A DNA stretch of 64,000 nt from Serpentinicella alkaliphila. Lineage in GTDB: Bacteria > Bacillota > Clostridia > Peptostreptococcales > Natronincolaceae. The position numbers and the translations under genes were made by a program. The DNA is taken from contig NZ_CP058648.1 in assembly GCF_018141405.1 (NCBI RefSeq), forward strand, positions 1,627,001 through 1,691,000, read 5' to 3'. Of this stretch, positions 8,186 to 17,970 are shown one piece after another. Every line of letters begins with the position of its first letter. Position 1 is the stretch's first letter. The notes under the pieces are model-generated. The model was not told where the DNA came from, searched no databases, and worked only from the letters and a program-made list of their open reading frames with translations.

Positions 8186-8296
8186 TAAATAACGATACTA
8201 AGTAATGAGATTATTATATCACTGAAGTCCAGTAATCTCAATAAGATCTATTAAATTAGTTAGTAATAGTAGGAATTTATGGTGGAGGATGATTAT

Positions 8297-9487
8297 ATGA
8301 TTAAAAAAAAGTACAAAGATAGTATAAAATGGAGTACATTCTTAAAAGATGTATTTATTTGTTCACTTGGGGCCTATGGTGGGCCTGAAGCTCACTATGG
8401 AGTTTTTACTGATCAATTAGTAACAAAGAAAGAATATATACACGAAGAAGAACTTGTAGAACTTATAGCCCTTTGTAGTATATTACCTGGGCCTACAAGT
8501 ACCCAAACGATTGTATCAATTGGATATAAAATGGGTGGACCATTATTAGCACTATTAACAATGTTAGTATGGGCACTTCCTGTACTAACTCTTATGGGGC
8601 TATTATCGTTTTTATATGAATTTCTAGAGAGTATGAATATATCGCAAGCGGGTCTACGTTATATAGGTCCTATGGCAGTAGGATTTATAGTAGTAGCCGC
8701 ATATAGAATAGGAAGTAAAGTAGTAACTGATAATATTACAGGGTTTTTATTAATTTTAGGTTGTTTAACAACTTATTTTATTAGAGAACCTTGGGTTTTT
8801 CCATTAATACTTGTTTTTGGTGGACTGGTAAGTGTAATTACCACTAAAGAAGATAAGCTATGGAATGGGGTAAAATTAAACCCACCATGGGCGTATTTAA
8901 TTACATTTGTGATTTTTACTTTAGGAAGTATTGTACTTTCAGTAATTCTAGACAATCATATTATTCGCTTATTCGAAAGTTTCTATCGATATGGATACTT
9001 AGTATTTGGAGGGGGGCAAGTTGTTGTACCTGTAATGTATAGTGAATTAGTTGAAGTTAATAGATTTATGACAAATCAAGAATTTTTAACAGGCTATGGC
9101 TTAGTACAGGGACTACCTGGCCCGATGTTTAGTTTTAGTGCCTATGCTGGGGGGATGGCAAGTAGAGGAGGTTCATACCTAACTCAAATACTTGGTGCTA
9201 TAACAGGTGGTATTGGTATATTTTTACCAGGTCTTTTATTAATCTATTTTATATATCCTATCTGGGAGAATCTAAAGAAAATAAAAGGCATAAAGATTTC
9301 ATTAAGAGGCATCAACGCTGTAGCAGGAGGATTAATAACTGTAGCTGCAATAATATTAATGCAGAAAAGTGGTTTTTTTATTGATAATATCCTTATAACA
9401 TTAATTACAATACTATTATTATTAACAAAAAAGATACCTGCGCCACTAATTGTTTTACTTGTCTTAGTAGCAGGATATATTGTATAA
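8297..9487 (+). CDS. chrA: chromate transporter, two-domain ChrA
   Basis: The best start is the ATG eight bases after GGTGGAGG, giving 396 residues; an upstream ATG at 8279 precedes that ribosome site. The protein is a long-chain CHR transporter with two homologous membrane domains. The first has GGPEAHYGVFTDQLV and LPGPTSTQ; the second has FGGGQVVVPVM and GLPGPMFSFSAYAGG. About ten to twelve hydrophobic segments are evident. Proteins of this family export chromate across the membrane. A divergent PadR gene and palindromic operator suggest inducible control. Chromate as the true substrate is by family only. Confidence 0.88.
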   Translation: MIKKKYKDSIKWSTFLKDVFICSLGAYGGPEAHYGVFTDQLVTKKEYIHEEELVELIALCSILPGPTSTQTIVSIGYKMGGPLLALLTMLVWALPVLTLMGLLSFLYEFLESMNISQAGLRYIGPMAVGFIVVAAYRIGSKVVTDNITGFLLILGCLTTYFIREPWVFPLILVFGGLVSVITTKEDKLWNGVKLNPPWAYLITFVIFTLGSIVLSVILDNHIIRLFESFYRYGYLVFGGGQVVVPVMYSELVEVNRFMTNQEFLTGYGLVQGLPGPMFSFSAYAGGMASRGGSYLTQILGAITGGIGIFLPGLLLIYFIYPIWENLKKIKGIKISLRGINAVAGGLITVAAIILMQKSGFFIDNILITLITILLLLTKKIPAPLIVLLVLVAGYIV

Positions 9488-9500
9488 AAATAATATAGTA

Positions 9501-9539
9501 ATTATAAACACCCTTTTAAATAGGGTGTTTATAATTTTT
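9501..9539 (+). terminator. terminator after chrA
   Basis: A 14-bp stem (9501-9514 with 9522-9535, containing AAACACCCT/AGGGTGTTT) with a 7-base loop runs into T5. Confidence 0.88.
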
Positions 9540-9624
9540 AGGAGTGTGAAGAAATATAAATAAAACTTAGAGACTGGATTCGTGGAGATGATTTATAAAA
9601 ATGAATAAATTGTACTGGTAAGAG

Positions 9625-11301
9625 ATGAAGAAAGTATATAACATGTCAATTAGTTTGCGTACACGGTTTGCAGGAACAATTACTTTATTTATGATTGTAT
9701 TAACTATATTATTAAGTTTTGTAATAGGACAAAGGTCTACTCAAGAGGTTAGAAGTGAAATTGGTAACTCTCTTGCAGAAATGGCTTTTCAAATGGCGGA
9801 TAAACTGGATCAGTATATGTGGTCAAGATATGGGGAAATAGAAATAATGACGGAATTGGAAGCATTAAAAGAGCCTAAGGATTTTATGGTAATCGAAAAT
9901 TTGCTTAATAGGTTACAAATTAGTTTTCCTTCCTTCTCATGGATTGGTTATATAAACCCAGAAGGAGTAGTAAAAGCTGCTACTGGAGGTATTCTGAGGG
10001 AACATGACATATCTAGCCGTCCTGTTTACATAGAAGGTATGAAAGGTCACTTTATTGGTGATGTACATGATGCAGTACTTCTTTCAAATCTATTACCAAA
10101 TCCTACTGGGGAACCAATGAAGTTTGTGGATATAAGTATACCAATTTTAAATTCAGAAGGTCAATTATCAGGTATATTGGCAGCGCACCTGAGTTGGGAA
10201 TGGGCGAAGGAAGTTGAGATATCGCTACTAGAGCCTCTAAGAAACCGTAAAGGTATAGAGCTATTTATTGTAAGCGCAAATGATAATACGATTTTATTAG
10301 GACCAAATGAGTTAATTGGTCAAACACTTAATCTGAATAGTATAAATAACGCGGGTTTAGGTAAAAACAGTTGGGATTTAGAAGATTGGGGTAATGGCAA
10401 GAAATATTTAACAGGTTATGTTAAGGCAAATGGGTACATGAATTATCCAGGTTTGGATTGGGTAGTACTTGTGAGACAACCTATAGAAGAGGCATATTTA
10501 ACTATTGCTAACTTAAAAAAATTCATTCTAAGACTTGGTCTAGTTATTTCTACTCTATTTGCAATAATTGGATGGATAACGGCAAATAAGGTAGTGAAGC
10601 CATTACAAGAAATTGCAATGGCAGCAGATAGATTGAAGGTTGGGGAGAAAGTTGCTATTCCGAAGCATAAAGGTATAAAGGAAATAGAAATATTAGAATC
10701 ATCTTTAAGTCAATTAATAGGTAGTCTTATCCACACCGAAAGTGCTTTAGGCGAAATGGAGAATTTAGCCCAACACGATGCTTTAACAGGTTTACCAAAT
10801 AGAATTGCATTGGATTTTCATATTGAAGAGGCAAAGAAGAAAGCGACTAGGAGTGGATTAACACTAACTTTTCTGTATCTGGATTTAGATGGTTTTAAAC
10901 AAGTTAATGACTTATTAGGTCATAATGTTGGTGATATATTATTACAACGAGTAGCAATAATACTCAAGGAAAATGTCCGGGATGACGAGATAGTAGTTAG
11001 ACTAGGTGGTGATGAGTTTCTAATGGTACTCTACACTTCTTTAAATAAATCTAGAGAAAACGGTACAGTCGTAGCAGATCGAGTAATTAGTGCACTTAAT
11101 AAACCCTTTGACATTAATGGAAATATTGCTAAAATAGGCTGTAGTATTGGCGGAGCTGTTTGGCCATCAGATGGTATTGATACAATAGAAATAGTTAGAT
11201 TAGCTGATGAAGCACTATATATATCAAAACGTACTGGAAAAAATAAAACAACATTTCATCAAGATTATGACAGTTCGTTAAAGGAAGAGTATAGTGTATA
11301 G
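9625..11301 (+). CDS. membrane diguanylate cyclase with Cache-type sensor and GGDEF
   Basis: The 558-residue protein has an N-terminal membrane segment (about 15-37), a large extracellular region (about 40-295) that looks like a double Cache ligand sensor, a second membrane segment (about 297-318), a HAMP-like linker and a C-terminal GGDEF domain (about 385-550). The active site RLGGDEF is intact, as is the NLLGHN-type helix LDLDGFKQVNDLLGH, so it should make c-di-GMP from GTP. The inhibitory site in front of GGDEF reads RDDE instead of RxxD, so product inhibition may be weak. The ribosome site before the chosen ATG is poor; a second ATG at codon 7 is possible. It is convergent with a second GGDEF gene. 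Confidence 0.88.
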   Translation: MKKVYNMSISLRTRFAGTITLFMIVLTILLSFVIGQRSTQEVRSEIGNSLAEMAFQMADKLDQYMWSRYGEIEIMTELEALKEPKDFMVIENLLNRLQISFPSFSWIGYINPEGVVKAATGGILREHDISSRPVYIEGMKGHFIGDVHDAVLLSNLLPNPTGEPMKFVDISIPILNSEGQLSGILAAHLSWEWAKEVEISLLEPLRNRKGIELFIVSANDNTILLGPNELIGQTLNLNSINNAGLGKNSWDLEDWGNGKKYLTGYVKANGYMNYPGLDWVVLVRQPIEEAYLTIANLKKFILRLGLVISTLFAIIGWITANKVVKPLQEIAMAADRLKVGEKVAIPKHKGIKEIEILESSLSQLIGSLIHTESALGEMENLAQHDALTGLPNRIALDFHIEEAKKKATRSGLTLTFLYLDLDGFKQVNDLLGHNVGDILLQRVAIILKENVRDDEIVVRLGGDEFLMVLYTSLNKSRENGTVVADRVISALNKPFDINGNIAKIGCSIGGAVWPSDGIDTIEIVRLADEALYISKRTGKNKTTFHQDYDSSLKEEYSV

Positions 11302-11317
11302 TCATTGATAATAAAAG

Positions 11318-11341
11318 AGAGGATAGTGTTTACTATCCTCT
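11318..11341. terminator. terminator between convergent GGDEF genes
   Basis: AGAGGATAGT and ACTATCCTCT form a perfect 10-bp stem with a GTTT loop. The T-rich tail is better on the minus strand (CTTTTATTAT). Confidence 0.8.
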
Positions 11342-11348
11342 TAAAGCT

Positions 11349-13916
11349 CTACAGTAAATTACGATTTGACGACTTATTTTCATACATGGCATTGTCAGCC
11401 TTTTCGATTAAATCATCAATTGACTCACAATCCTCTTGATATTGTGAAAATCCATAGCTAATACTTATGTTATATGGGCTAGATCCAGTTAGGTTATATT
11501 CTTCTATGGAAGTTATAATTAATTCTAATGTATTTTTAGCTTCCTCTAAGCTTAAGTCATCAAAGATAATCAAAAACTCATCTCCGGCAAATCTGCAAAG
11601 CATATCAACTTCACGCAAGGTTGATTTTATGAGTTGACATACGACTGTTAGTAGATTATCACCTTCTCTATGGCCAAAGGTATCATTTATTACTTTTAAG
11701 TCATTTACATCTATAAAACAGATCGTTGTTTGAAAGGTTGATTCCTGGGATTTTTTTATCTGCTTATTTAAATGTTCTATTCCTGCTCTTCGATTAGGAA
11801 CTCCTGTTAAAGAGTCGGTTAAAGCAAAATAACGTTCTTTTTCTTCAGCTATTTTTCTACTTCTTATATTAATATACATCAACAATACAATAATACATAA
11901 GGATGTAAAAATTGAAACTAATGACACAAAAACCTTTTTGTTGTTTGTGTAATAGTCAATAATAGAGTTTGGTTTGTTAATTACTATACTTCCATTAGGT
12001 AAGTTTCTCATACTTAGATTAAATTTTTTAAGTACGCTGTAATCAAACATATAAATATTAGGACTATCTATAACAACAGGTATTTCACTAGGTTTTTCAC
12101 CACTTAATATTGAAATGGCCATATCACCTACAGTTTGTCCATGGGTAAACCCAGAGGTAAGAACTCCACCTAAGAGACCCTTTCCTAAATAAAAATCCCA
12201 TACTCCATAGATTGGCACACTTGCATTTTTTGAAATCAGACTAATACTTTCATCATATGAAAAATTGTTATTAGACTTATCTCTATTAAATGACAATAGC
12301 AAAATTATACTATCATGGTTAATAGTTTTTACTTTTTCTTGAATTTCCGGCATATTGTAGTTATCCCAAATTTCAAAAGAAACTACATCATTATAAAATG
12401 GCAAAATTAGATCAAGATTTTTTCGATTCGCTTGACCGGTTACTGTAGTATCATTAATTACTATAATATTATTAACTTTAGAATTAATCTGAAGTGCTAC
12501 ATCAATTGTCCCTTTTAAGTCGTAGGACTCTACTACACCAGTGAATAAGTCATGGTTTTCAATCATAGACTCCTCAAAATAATTTACACCACAAAAAATC
12601 GCTGGTACATTCTTAAATATTTTATCATGGTACATCTTTACAAAATTAAATGCTACATCATCAGTAGAGATAACTAAATCAAATTGTTTATTCTTATACT
12701 TTCTAATAAGAAGCTCATATAAATGTTGAAGATACACGGGATCAGTATTTCTTTGTACATCCATAAATTCATAAGTGAATTCGATATTGTCCATACTGGC
12801 ATCTAATTTGGATTTAATACCTAATTCTAAATCATCAGTCCACTTTAGTCCCTTATTATATGAATTCAGAATAAGTATTTGTTTTTTTGATGGCTTAGCA
12901 ACATTAATGACTATGCTATTTTGCGGAAGTAATTCTAACGGGATATTATGCTTCTCCAACTGCTTAAAATCAAATTCATAGCTCGTTGTTTTTTCAGTAA
13001 CAACAGGTATATTTGACGGATGTTCTCCGTTTAAAATCCTAATTGCAATTTCAGCAGCGGTTTTACCTTGATAGAAACCACTTGTTAACTTACCACCAAC
13101 AATACCATGACCTAAAGTGAAGTTCCAAACACTATAAATGGGGATCGAACAATTTTGCTCTATCATTGAAACAGCTTCATAATAATCATAGTGATTACCC
13201 TGATTATCTTTAAAATAGATCAAATACAAAATAATACTATTTTGAGGTAAACTATTTACTGAATTAATAATTTCCCTAAGGTTTTCCTCATCAAGCTTAA
13301 TGAAATCTAATCTATCAGAGTATTCAGGTATTACATTTGAGAATTCCCTCATAATTGATACACCCGTTGTTGTATCATCAACTACATAATATACTGTTTT
13401 AGTTTCGGGATGGAGTTTAATTGCAGTATCAATTGTTGCACCAATATCAAAACCTTCCACAACACCGGTATACGAACTATGGTTATTAATCATTTGTTGT
13501 TCAAAATAATTTACACCACAAAAAACAACAGGAGTATTTGGAAACAGCTGGTCTCCATATTTTAAAAGGAATTCAAAAGCAGCATCATCAGATGAGATAA
13601 TCAAATCAAAATTTCTATCACTAAATTTATATCTATAAGTATCCAAAAGGAGTTGTAAATACTGACTATCCACTACTCTTTGAGTATCCATATATTCTAC
13701 TTGTAATTTTATGTTTGCATAATCGGAATTAAGGACAGATTTAATACCATCAAAAATATCATCACTCCATTTATAACCTGAATGATATGAATTGATAAAT
13801 AGAACAGTTTTTGTTTCTAAAGTAGAGGAGCTATAAGCTTGTACATTTATATAAGAGAAATTAGTTATAAATAATAGTGCTAAGGCTAAGGATAGGATTT
13901 TATAATATTTTTTCAT
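11349..13916 (-). CDS. tandem ABC-substrate-binding-like domains fused to GGDEF
   Basis: The chosen ATG lies seven bases after GAGG and gives 855 residues with a signal peptide. An in-frame start 14 codons earlier has no ribosome site. Two homologous extracellular domains of about 320 residues follow, each like the ABC transporter substrate-binding family PF04392. Paired motifs are LFINSYHSGYKWSDD / LILNSYNKGLKWTDD, VFCGVNYFEQ / IFCGVNYFEE and VVDDTTTG / VINDTTVTG. Then come one membrane helix (VSLVSIFTSLCIIVLLMYI) and a GGDEF domain. The active site reads RFAGDEF, an AGDEF variant known in some active cyclases. It likely senses a ligand outside the cell and changes c-di-GMP inside. A broken paralogue follows upstream on the same strand. 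Confidence 0.85.
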   Translation of the reverse strand: MKKYYKILSLALALLFITNFSYINVQAYSSSTLETKTVLFINSYHSGYKWSDDIFDGIKSVLNSDYANIKLQVEYMDTQRVVDSQYLQLLLDTYRYKFSDRNFDLIISSDDAAFEFLLKYGDQLFPNTPVVFCGVNYFEQQMINNHSSYTGVVEGFDIGATIDTAIKLHPETKTVYYVVDDTTTGVSIMREFSNVIPEYSDRLDFIKLDEENLREIINSVNSLPQNSIILYLIYFKDNQGNHYDYYEAVSMIEQNCSIPIYSVWNFTLGHGIVGGKLTSGFYQGKTAAEIAIRILNGEHPSNIPVVTEKTTSYEFDFKQLEKHNIPLELLPQNSIVINVAKPSKKQILILNSYNKGLKWTDDLELGIKSKLDASMDNIEFTYEFMDVQRNTDPVYLQHLYELLIRKYKNKQFDLVISTDDVAFNFVKMYHDKIFKNVPAIFCGVNYFEESMIENHDLFTGVVESYDLKGTIDVALQINSKVNNIIVINDTTVTGQANRKNLDLILPFYNDVVSFEIWDNYNMPEIQEKVKTINHDSIILLLSFNRDKSNNNFSYDESISLISKNASVPIYGVWDFYLGKGLLGGVLTSGFTHGQTVGDMAISILSGEKPSEIPVVIDSPNIYMFDYSVLKKFNLSMRNLPNGSIVINKPNSIIDYYTNNKKVFVSLVSIFTSLCIIVLLMYINIRSRKIAEEKERYFALTDSLTGVPNRRAGIEHLNKQIKKSQESTFQTTICFIDVNDLKVINDTFGHREGDNLLTVVCQLIKSTLREVDMLCRFAGDEFLIIFDDLSLEEAKNTLELIITSIEEYNLTGSSPYNISISYGFSQYQEDCESIDDLIEKADNAMYENKSSNRNLL

Positions 13917-14045
13917 TATATAACCTCGCAATTTGTTGAAATATATGTACTTATTCAACTATTATATCATTGTAAGAGATTAACAGGAAGTACAATATTT
14001 AGTGATTCTACATATTTTCCAAAATTTACAAATACTATTAATAAA

Positions 14046-14077
14046 CTAGCCCTCTTTATATAATTAAAGGGGGCTAG
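14046..14077 (-). terminator. terminator of the second binding-domain/GGDEF gene
   Basis: CTAGCCCTCTTTA (14046-14058) pairs with TAAAGGGGGCTAG (14065-14077) with one G-T pair. The minus-strand product runs into TTTATT. Confidence 0.75.
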
Positions 14078-14092
14078 TGATTTCTATAAAAC

Positions 14093-16652
14093 TTAATTGT
14101 TTAATTGACGACTTTTAACCTTAGATTGGTACATGGCATTATCTGCTTTGTCTATAAGGTCATCGATAGATTTATATTCATCGGGGTTATATTCAGAAAA
14201 CCCATAACTAAAACTTATCTCATAAGCATTATTATTACTATGATTATATTCAGTAATACACTTAGTGATTTCATTTAATATGGATTTAGCCTCCTCGATG
14301 CCTATATCACTAAAAATAATTAAGAATTCATCTCCAGCAAATCTACAAAGCATATCAACACTACGTAGCTTTGGTTGGATTAGCCTACATAAAGCAGATA
14401 GTAAATTATCTCCTTCTCTGTGCCCAAAGGTGTCATTTACTATTTTAAGGTTGTTAACATCAATAAAACAAATAGTGGTTTGAAATTTGCCATACTGGGA
14501 CTTTTTAATAAGTTTTTCTAAATGTTCGATAGCTGCTCTTCTATTTGGTATTCCAGTTAGTAAGTCTGTTAATGCATAGTATCTCTCTTTATTATGAGAA
14601 GCCTTCAAATATATTAATAAAAGAATTATACATAACACTAAAAAAAATGGAGGCAGTTGATAATAGAACTTTTTTATTATCCTGATAGTAATCAAATATT
14701 GTACTCGGTTTGTTAATAATAGTACTGCCTATAGGAAGTTTATCTATATTAATACTAAACTTTTTTAGCATAAAGTAATCAAACATATAGATATTAGGAC
14801 TTTCAGTAACAACTACTATTTCCGAAGGATATTTTCCATTCAAAATTTCAATAGCCATATGGCCTACAGTTTCACCATGTGTTATGCCGGAGGTGAGTAC
14901 ACCACCAAGTAACCCTTTTCCTAAGTAGAAATCCCATACTCCGTATATTGGAACGCTTGCATTTTCTGAAATTAGACTTATGCTCTCATCATAGGAAAAA
15001 CTATTATTTGATTTGTCCCTATTAAGGGATAAAAGTAGAATAATATCTTCAGTATTTAGTGATTTTACTCCTTCTTGAATTTCAGCCATAGTTAAGTTGT
15101 TCCATATTTTGAATGACACTCTATCTGAATATTCTGGAATAATAATATCTAGATTTTTTTGATTAGATTGACCAGTAATAGTTGTATCATTGATAACAAT
15201 AATATTTTTAATTTTAGGATTAATTTCAAGAGCCATATCTAATGTGCCTCTTAAATCATAGGATTCAACAACTCCTGTTAAAAAATCATGCTCTTCGAGC
15301 ATGCATTCCTCAAAATAATTAACTCCACAGAAAATACTAGGTATTCCTTTAAAAACATTATTATGATGAGTCTTAATAAAATTAAAGGCAACATCGTCTG
15401 TAGTAATAACTAAATCAAATTGTTTGTCTTTGTATTTTCTTATAAGTAATTCATATAAGTGATGAAGATATACGGGGTCAGAATTTCTTTGTGAGTCCAT
15501 ATATTCATATGTAAATTCTAAATTTAAATTGCTCTCTGCTAATTTAGATTTAATACCAAGTTCTAAGTCATCAGTCCACTTTAAACCTTTATTATACGAG
15601 TGTAATATTAAAATTTGTTTTTTAAAAGGACTGGATTTATTAATTATTTTGCTATCTTGAGGAAGCAACTCTAAGGGGATATTATGTTTTACTAATTGGT
15701 TGAAATCAAATTCATAGTGAGTAGTTTCTTCAGTTAAAACTGGTATATTATTGGGTTGCTCTCCGGCTAAAATTCTTAATGCAATCTTTGCAGCAGTTTT
15801 ACCTTGATAAAATCCATTTGTTAGTTTTCCACCAACAATGCCATGCCCAAGATTAAAATTCCAAACTCCGTAGATAGGAACTGAACTATTTTGTTCTATC
15901 ATAGAAATGGCTTCATAGTACTCATAGTAGTTATTTTGGTTATCTCTAAAGTGAATTAAATATAGAATAATACTGTTTTTAGAAAGGAAGCTAACTTTAT
16001 TAATTATTTCATCAAGATTTTCCCCATATAACTGTACAAAATCTAAATTACTAGAGTAACCAGATATACTTTTTGAAAACTCCTTCATTATTGAGTTACC
16101 AGTAGTTGTATCATCTACTATGTAGTATACATTTTGAATGTACGGATGAAATTTTATTGCAGTATCTATAGTAGAGCTTATATCAAAGCCTTCTATTACA
16201 CCTGTAAACTGCTTATGATTATCAATAGTGCTTTGTTCAAAGTAGTTAACTCCACAAAAAACAACCGGAGTTTCAGGAAACAATTCGTTGCTATGCTTTA
16301 TTAGGAATTCGAAAGCTGCATCATCTGATGAAATTATTAAATCGAAATATTTATCTCGGAATTTGTATTTATATGTATCTAATAATAATTTAAGGTATTG
16401 CTCATCTACGCCTCTTTGAGTATCCATATACTCAACCTGAAGCTTTATTTTATCAGGCCCAGAATTTAGTACCGATCTAATGCCATCATAGATATCATCA
16501 CTCCATTTATAACCTGAATGATAAGAATTTAAAAATAGAATATTTTTTGTTGTATGAGTAGGTTTAGATGTATTAGCTATAACAACCGAAAAAGATTTAC
16601 TTAAAAATAACAGAAAAAATATTAATGATAGTATCCTAATAAAACGTTTCAT
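14093..16652 (-). pseudogene. tandem binding-domain/GGDEF paralogue, frameshifted at a T8 run
   Basis: This gene parallels its neighbour along its whole length: signal peptide, two PF04392-like domains (FLNSYHSGYKWSDD and LHSYNKGLKWTDD), a membrane helix and GGDEF with RFAGDEF. The reading frame breaks in the membrane helix. The upstream frame reads ASIFFSVM then strays to a stop at 14592, while the other frame continues PFFLVLCIILLLIYL into GGDEF (to 14093). The switch point is a run of eight A on the plus strand (14640-14647; eight T in the coding strand). One base more or less restores a protein of about 850 residues. It may be a phase-variable gene, a pseudogene, or a homopolymer read error. 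The start follows TGAGG. Confidence 0.8.
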
Positions 16653-16895
16653 TAATCTAACCTCACATTTAGTCGAATTATGTTAAAAGTAATTATATCA
16701 CTGCAAAAGTGCAACAGGAAGTACTATATTTTATAAAATATAAGTATTTGAGAGTAAGGATTTATAAATAGTATATAAAATAATGAAAGGTAAAGTTTTT
16801 AAATTAATTAAAACGCCTTGTATATATTATCTTTTAAGTTTAATATTTATTTCAGAAGTATATCAATTACACAGAATAGGGAAGGACTGTATTAG
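16653..16895. other. intergenic region, promoter area only
   Basis: This stretch of about 240 bases between divergent genes is AT-rich. It presumably holds the promoters of the GGDEF paralogue (minus) and the cysteine-cluster gene (plus). A 60-codon plus-strand frame inside it has no ribosome site and overlaps the next gene, so I do not call it. Confidence 0.4.
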
Positions 16896-17153
16896 ATGGA
16901 ATGTAAAATCGGTTGTGCAGCATGTTGTATTGCACCTTCTATTTCTTCTTCAATTCCTGGTATGACTAAAGGAAAACCCGCGGGAGTTAGGTGTATTCAG
17001 TTAACTGACGATAATAAATGTAGGTTGTTTGGAAAAAAGGATAGACCAAAGGTGTGTAGTAACTTAAAGGCTTCTTCAGAAATGTGCGGAAATTCAGCAA
17101 GTGAAGCTTTTAAGTATCTTGAAGAATTAGAACAGGCAACAGTACCCGATTAA
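16896..17153 (+). CDS. YkgJ-type cysteine cluster protein
   Basis: The 85-residue protein begins MECKIGCAACC, with cysteines 3, 7, 10 and 11 forming the N-terminal part of the PF03692 (YkgJ) zinc/iron-chelating pattern, and adds RCIQL, CRLFG and RPKVCSNL cysteines later. Proteins of this family are thought to bind Zn or an Fe-S cluster; no reaction is established. The length fits the short members found in clostridia. A ggaagg ribosome site lies before the ATG. It stands alone between the GGDEF genes and the ECF sigma operon, without evidence of co-transcription. Confidence 0.8.
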   Translation: MECKIGCAACCIAPSISSSIPGMTKGKPAGVRCIQLTDDNKCRLFGKKDRPKVCSNLKASSEMCGNSASEAFKYLEELEQATVPD

Positions 17154-17472
17154 AAATAAATTTTATATGTTGTTTACATTAGAATTTAACTAAAATTATT
17201 AAAACTATAAAACTATAATTTCTTTTAACTAACTTAGAAATATGTAAAAGGATCTTTTCTCATTATTCTTTTTTGTTAGGTAGAGGTACCTTACAATTCA
17301 TCGTGAAAAATGTTAGATCAGTATTATACTATACATAGAAGATTTCTTATACTGATTAAGTTGCTGACAAAAAACTATATCTAGCGTGACTTGATGGCAC
17401 GCTAAAAACTTTTTTGAAAACTTTGTAACAAAAATTAGAAAACTGTAACTAATTATTGAAAGGAGGATTTGA
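17154..17472 (+). promoter_or_regulatory. intergenic region with hairpin and ECF operon promoter area
   Basis: TAGCGTG (17382-17388) pairs with CACGCTA (17398-17404) and is followed by AAAAACTTTTTT, so it may end upstream transcription. TGTAAC and CTGTAAC words near 17424-17454 lie just before the sigma gene and could belong to an auto-regulated ECF promoter, but no sure -10 can be named. No gene is seen here. Confidence 0.45.
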
Positions 17473-17970
17473 GTGTTTGAGATTGAAGAACTATATATGA
17501 ACTATAAGGATGATGTATTTTATTACTTAATGAGTCTCACACACGATTATGCTCTTTCTGAGGATTTGTTATCGGAGACTTTTACGAGTGCAATTAAAGG
17601 CATTACAAATTTTAAAGGAAACTCTTCAATTAAAACATGGCTTTTTTCGATAGCTAGAAACTTATGGCTACTACATCTACGTAATACTAAGAAGAGTATA
17701 GAATATAATGATATGATAGGTATATATGTTACTGAAACATTAGAAGACAACTTTTTTACAAAAGAGGCAGCAGAAAGAATACAAGAGCTAATAAATACTA
17801 AAGACAAGCGAACACAAGAAGTTGTGAGGATGAGAATAGACGGAATACCATACGCAGATATAGCAGTTAGACTAACAATATCTGAAAGTTCAGCTAGGGT
17901 TATAGATTTTAGATGTAAAAAATGGCTTAAGAATATATTGTACGAGGAGGGGCTATATGAACCAACATAA
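17473..17970 (+). CDS. ECF-type RNA polymerase sigma factor
   Basis: A GTG start six bases after AGGAGG gives 165 residues. Region 2 is seen in YKDDVFYYLMSLTHDYALSEDLLSETF and the helix SIKTWLFSIARNLWLLHLR (promoter melting and -10 contact). Region 4 is seen in TQEVVRMRIDGIPYADIAVRL with the helix-turn-helix ISESSARVIDFRCKKWL (-35 contact). It lacks regions 1 and 3, as expected for group 4 sigma factors. The next gene, overlapping by 14 bases, encodes a zinc-finger membrane anti-sigma factor, and a third overlapping gene follows. It should direct an extracytoplasmic stress response and probably its own operon. Confidence 0.92.
   Translation: MFEIEELYMNYKDDVFYYLMSLTHDYALSEDLLSETFTSAIKGITNFKGNSSIKTWLFSIARNLWLLHLRNTKKSIEYNDMIGIYVTETLEDNFFTKEAAERIQELINTKDKRTQEVVRMRIDGIPYADIAVRLTISESSARVIDFRCKKWLKNILYEEGLYEPT

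Noticed and set aside
14093-14695. Separate GGDEF-only gene
   Set aside because: Its first codons lie inside the membrane helix of the broken paralogue and overlap the upstream frame; it is the 3' part of one frameshifted gene.
16783-16965. 60-codon ORF before the cysteine-cluster gene
   Set aside because: No ribosome site, overlaps the real gene in another frame, and lies in a promoter region.
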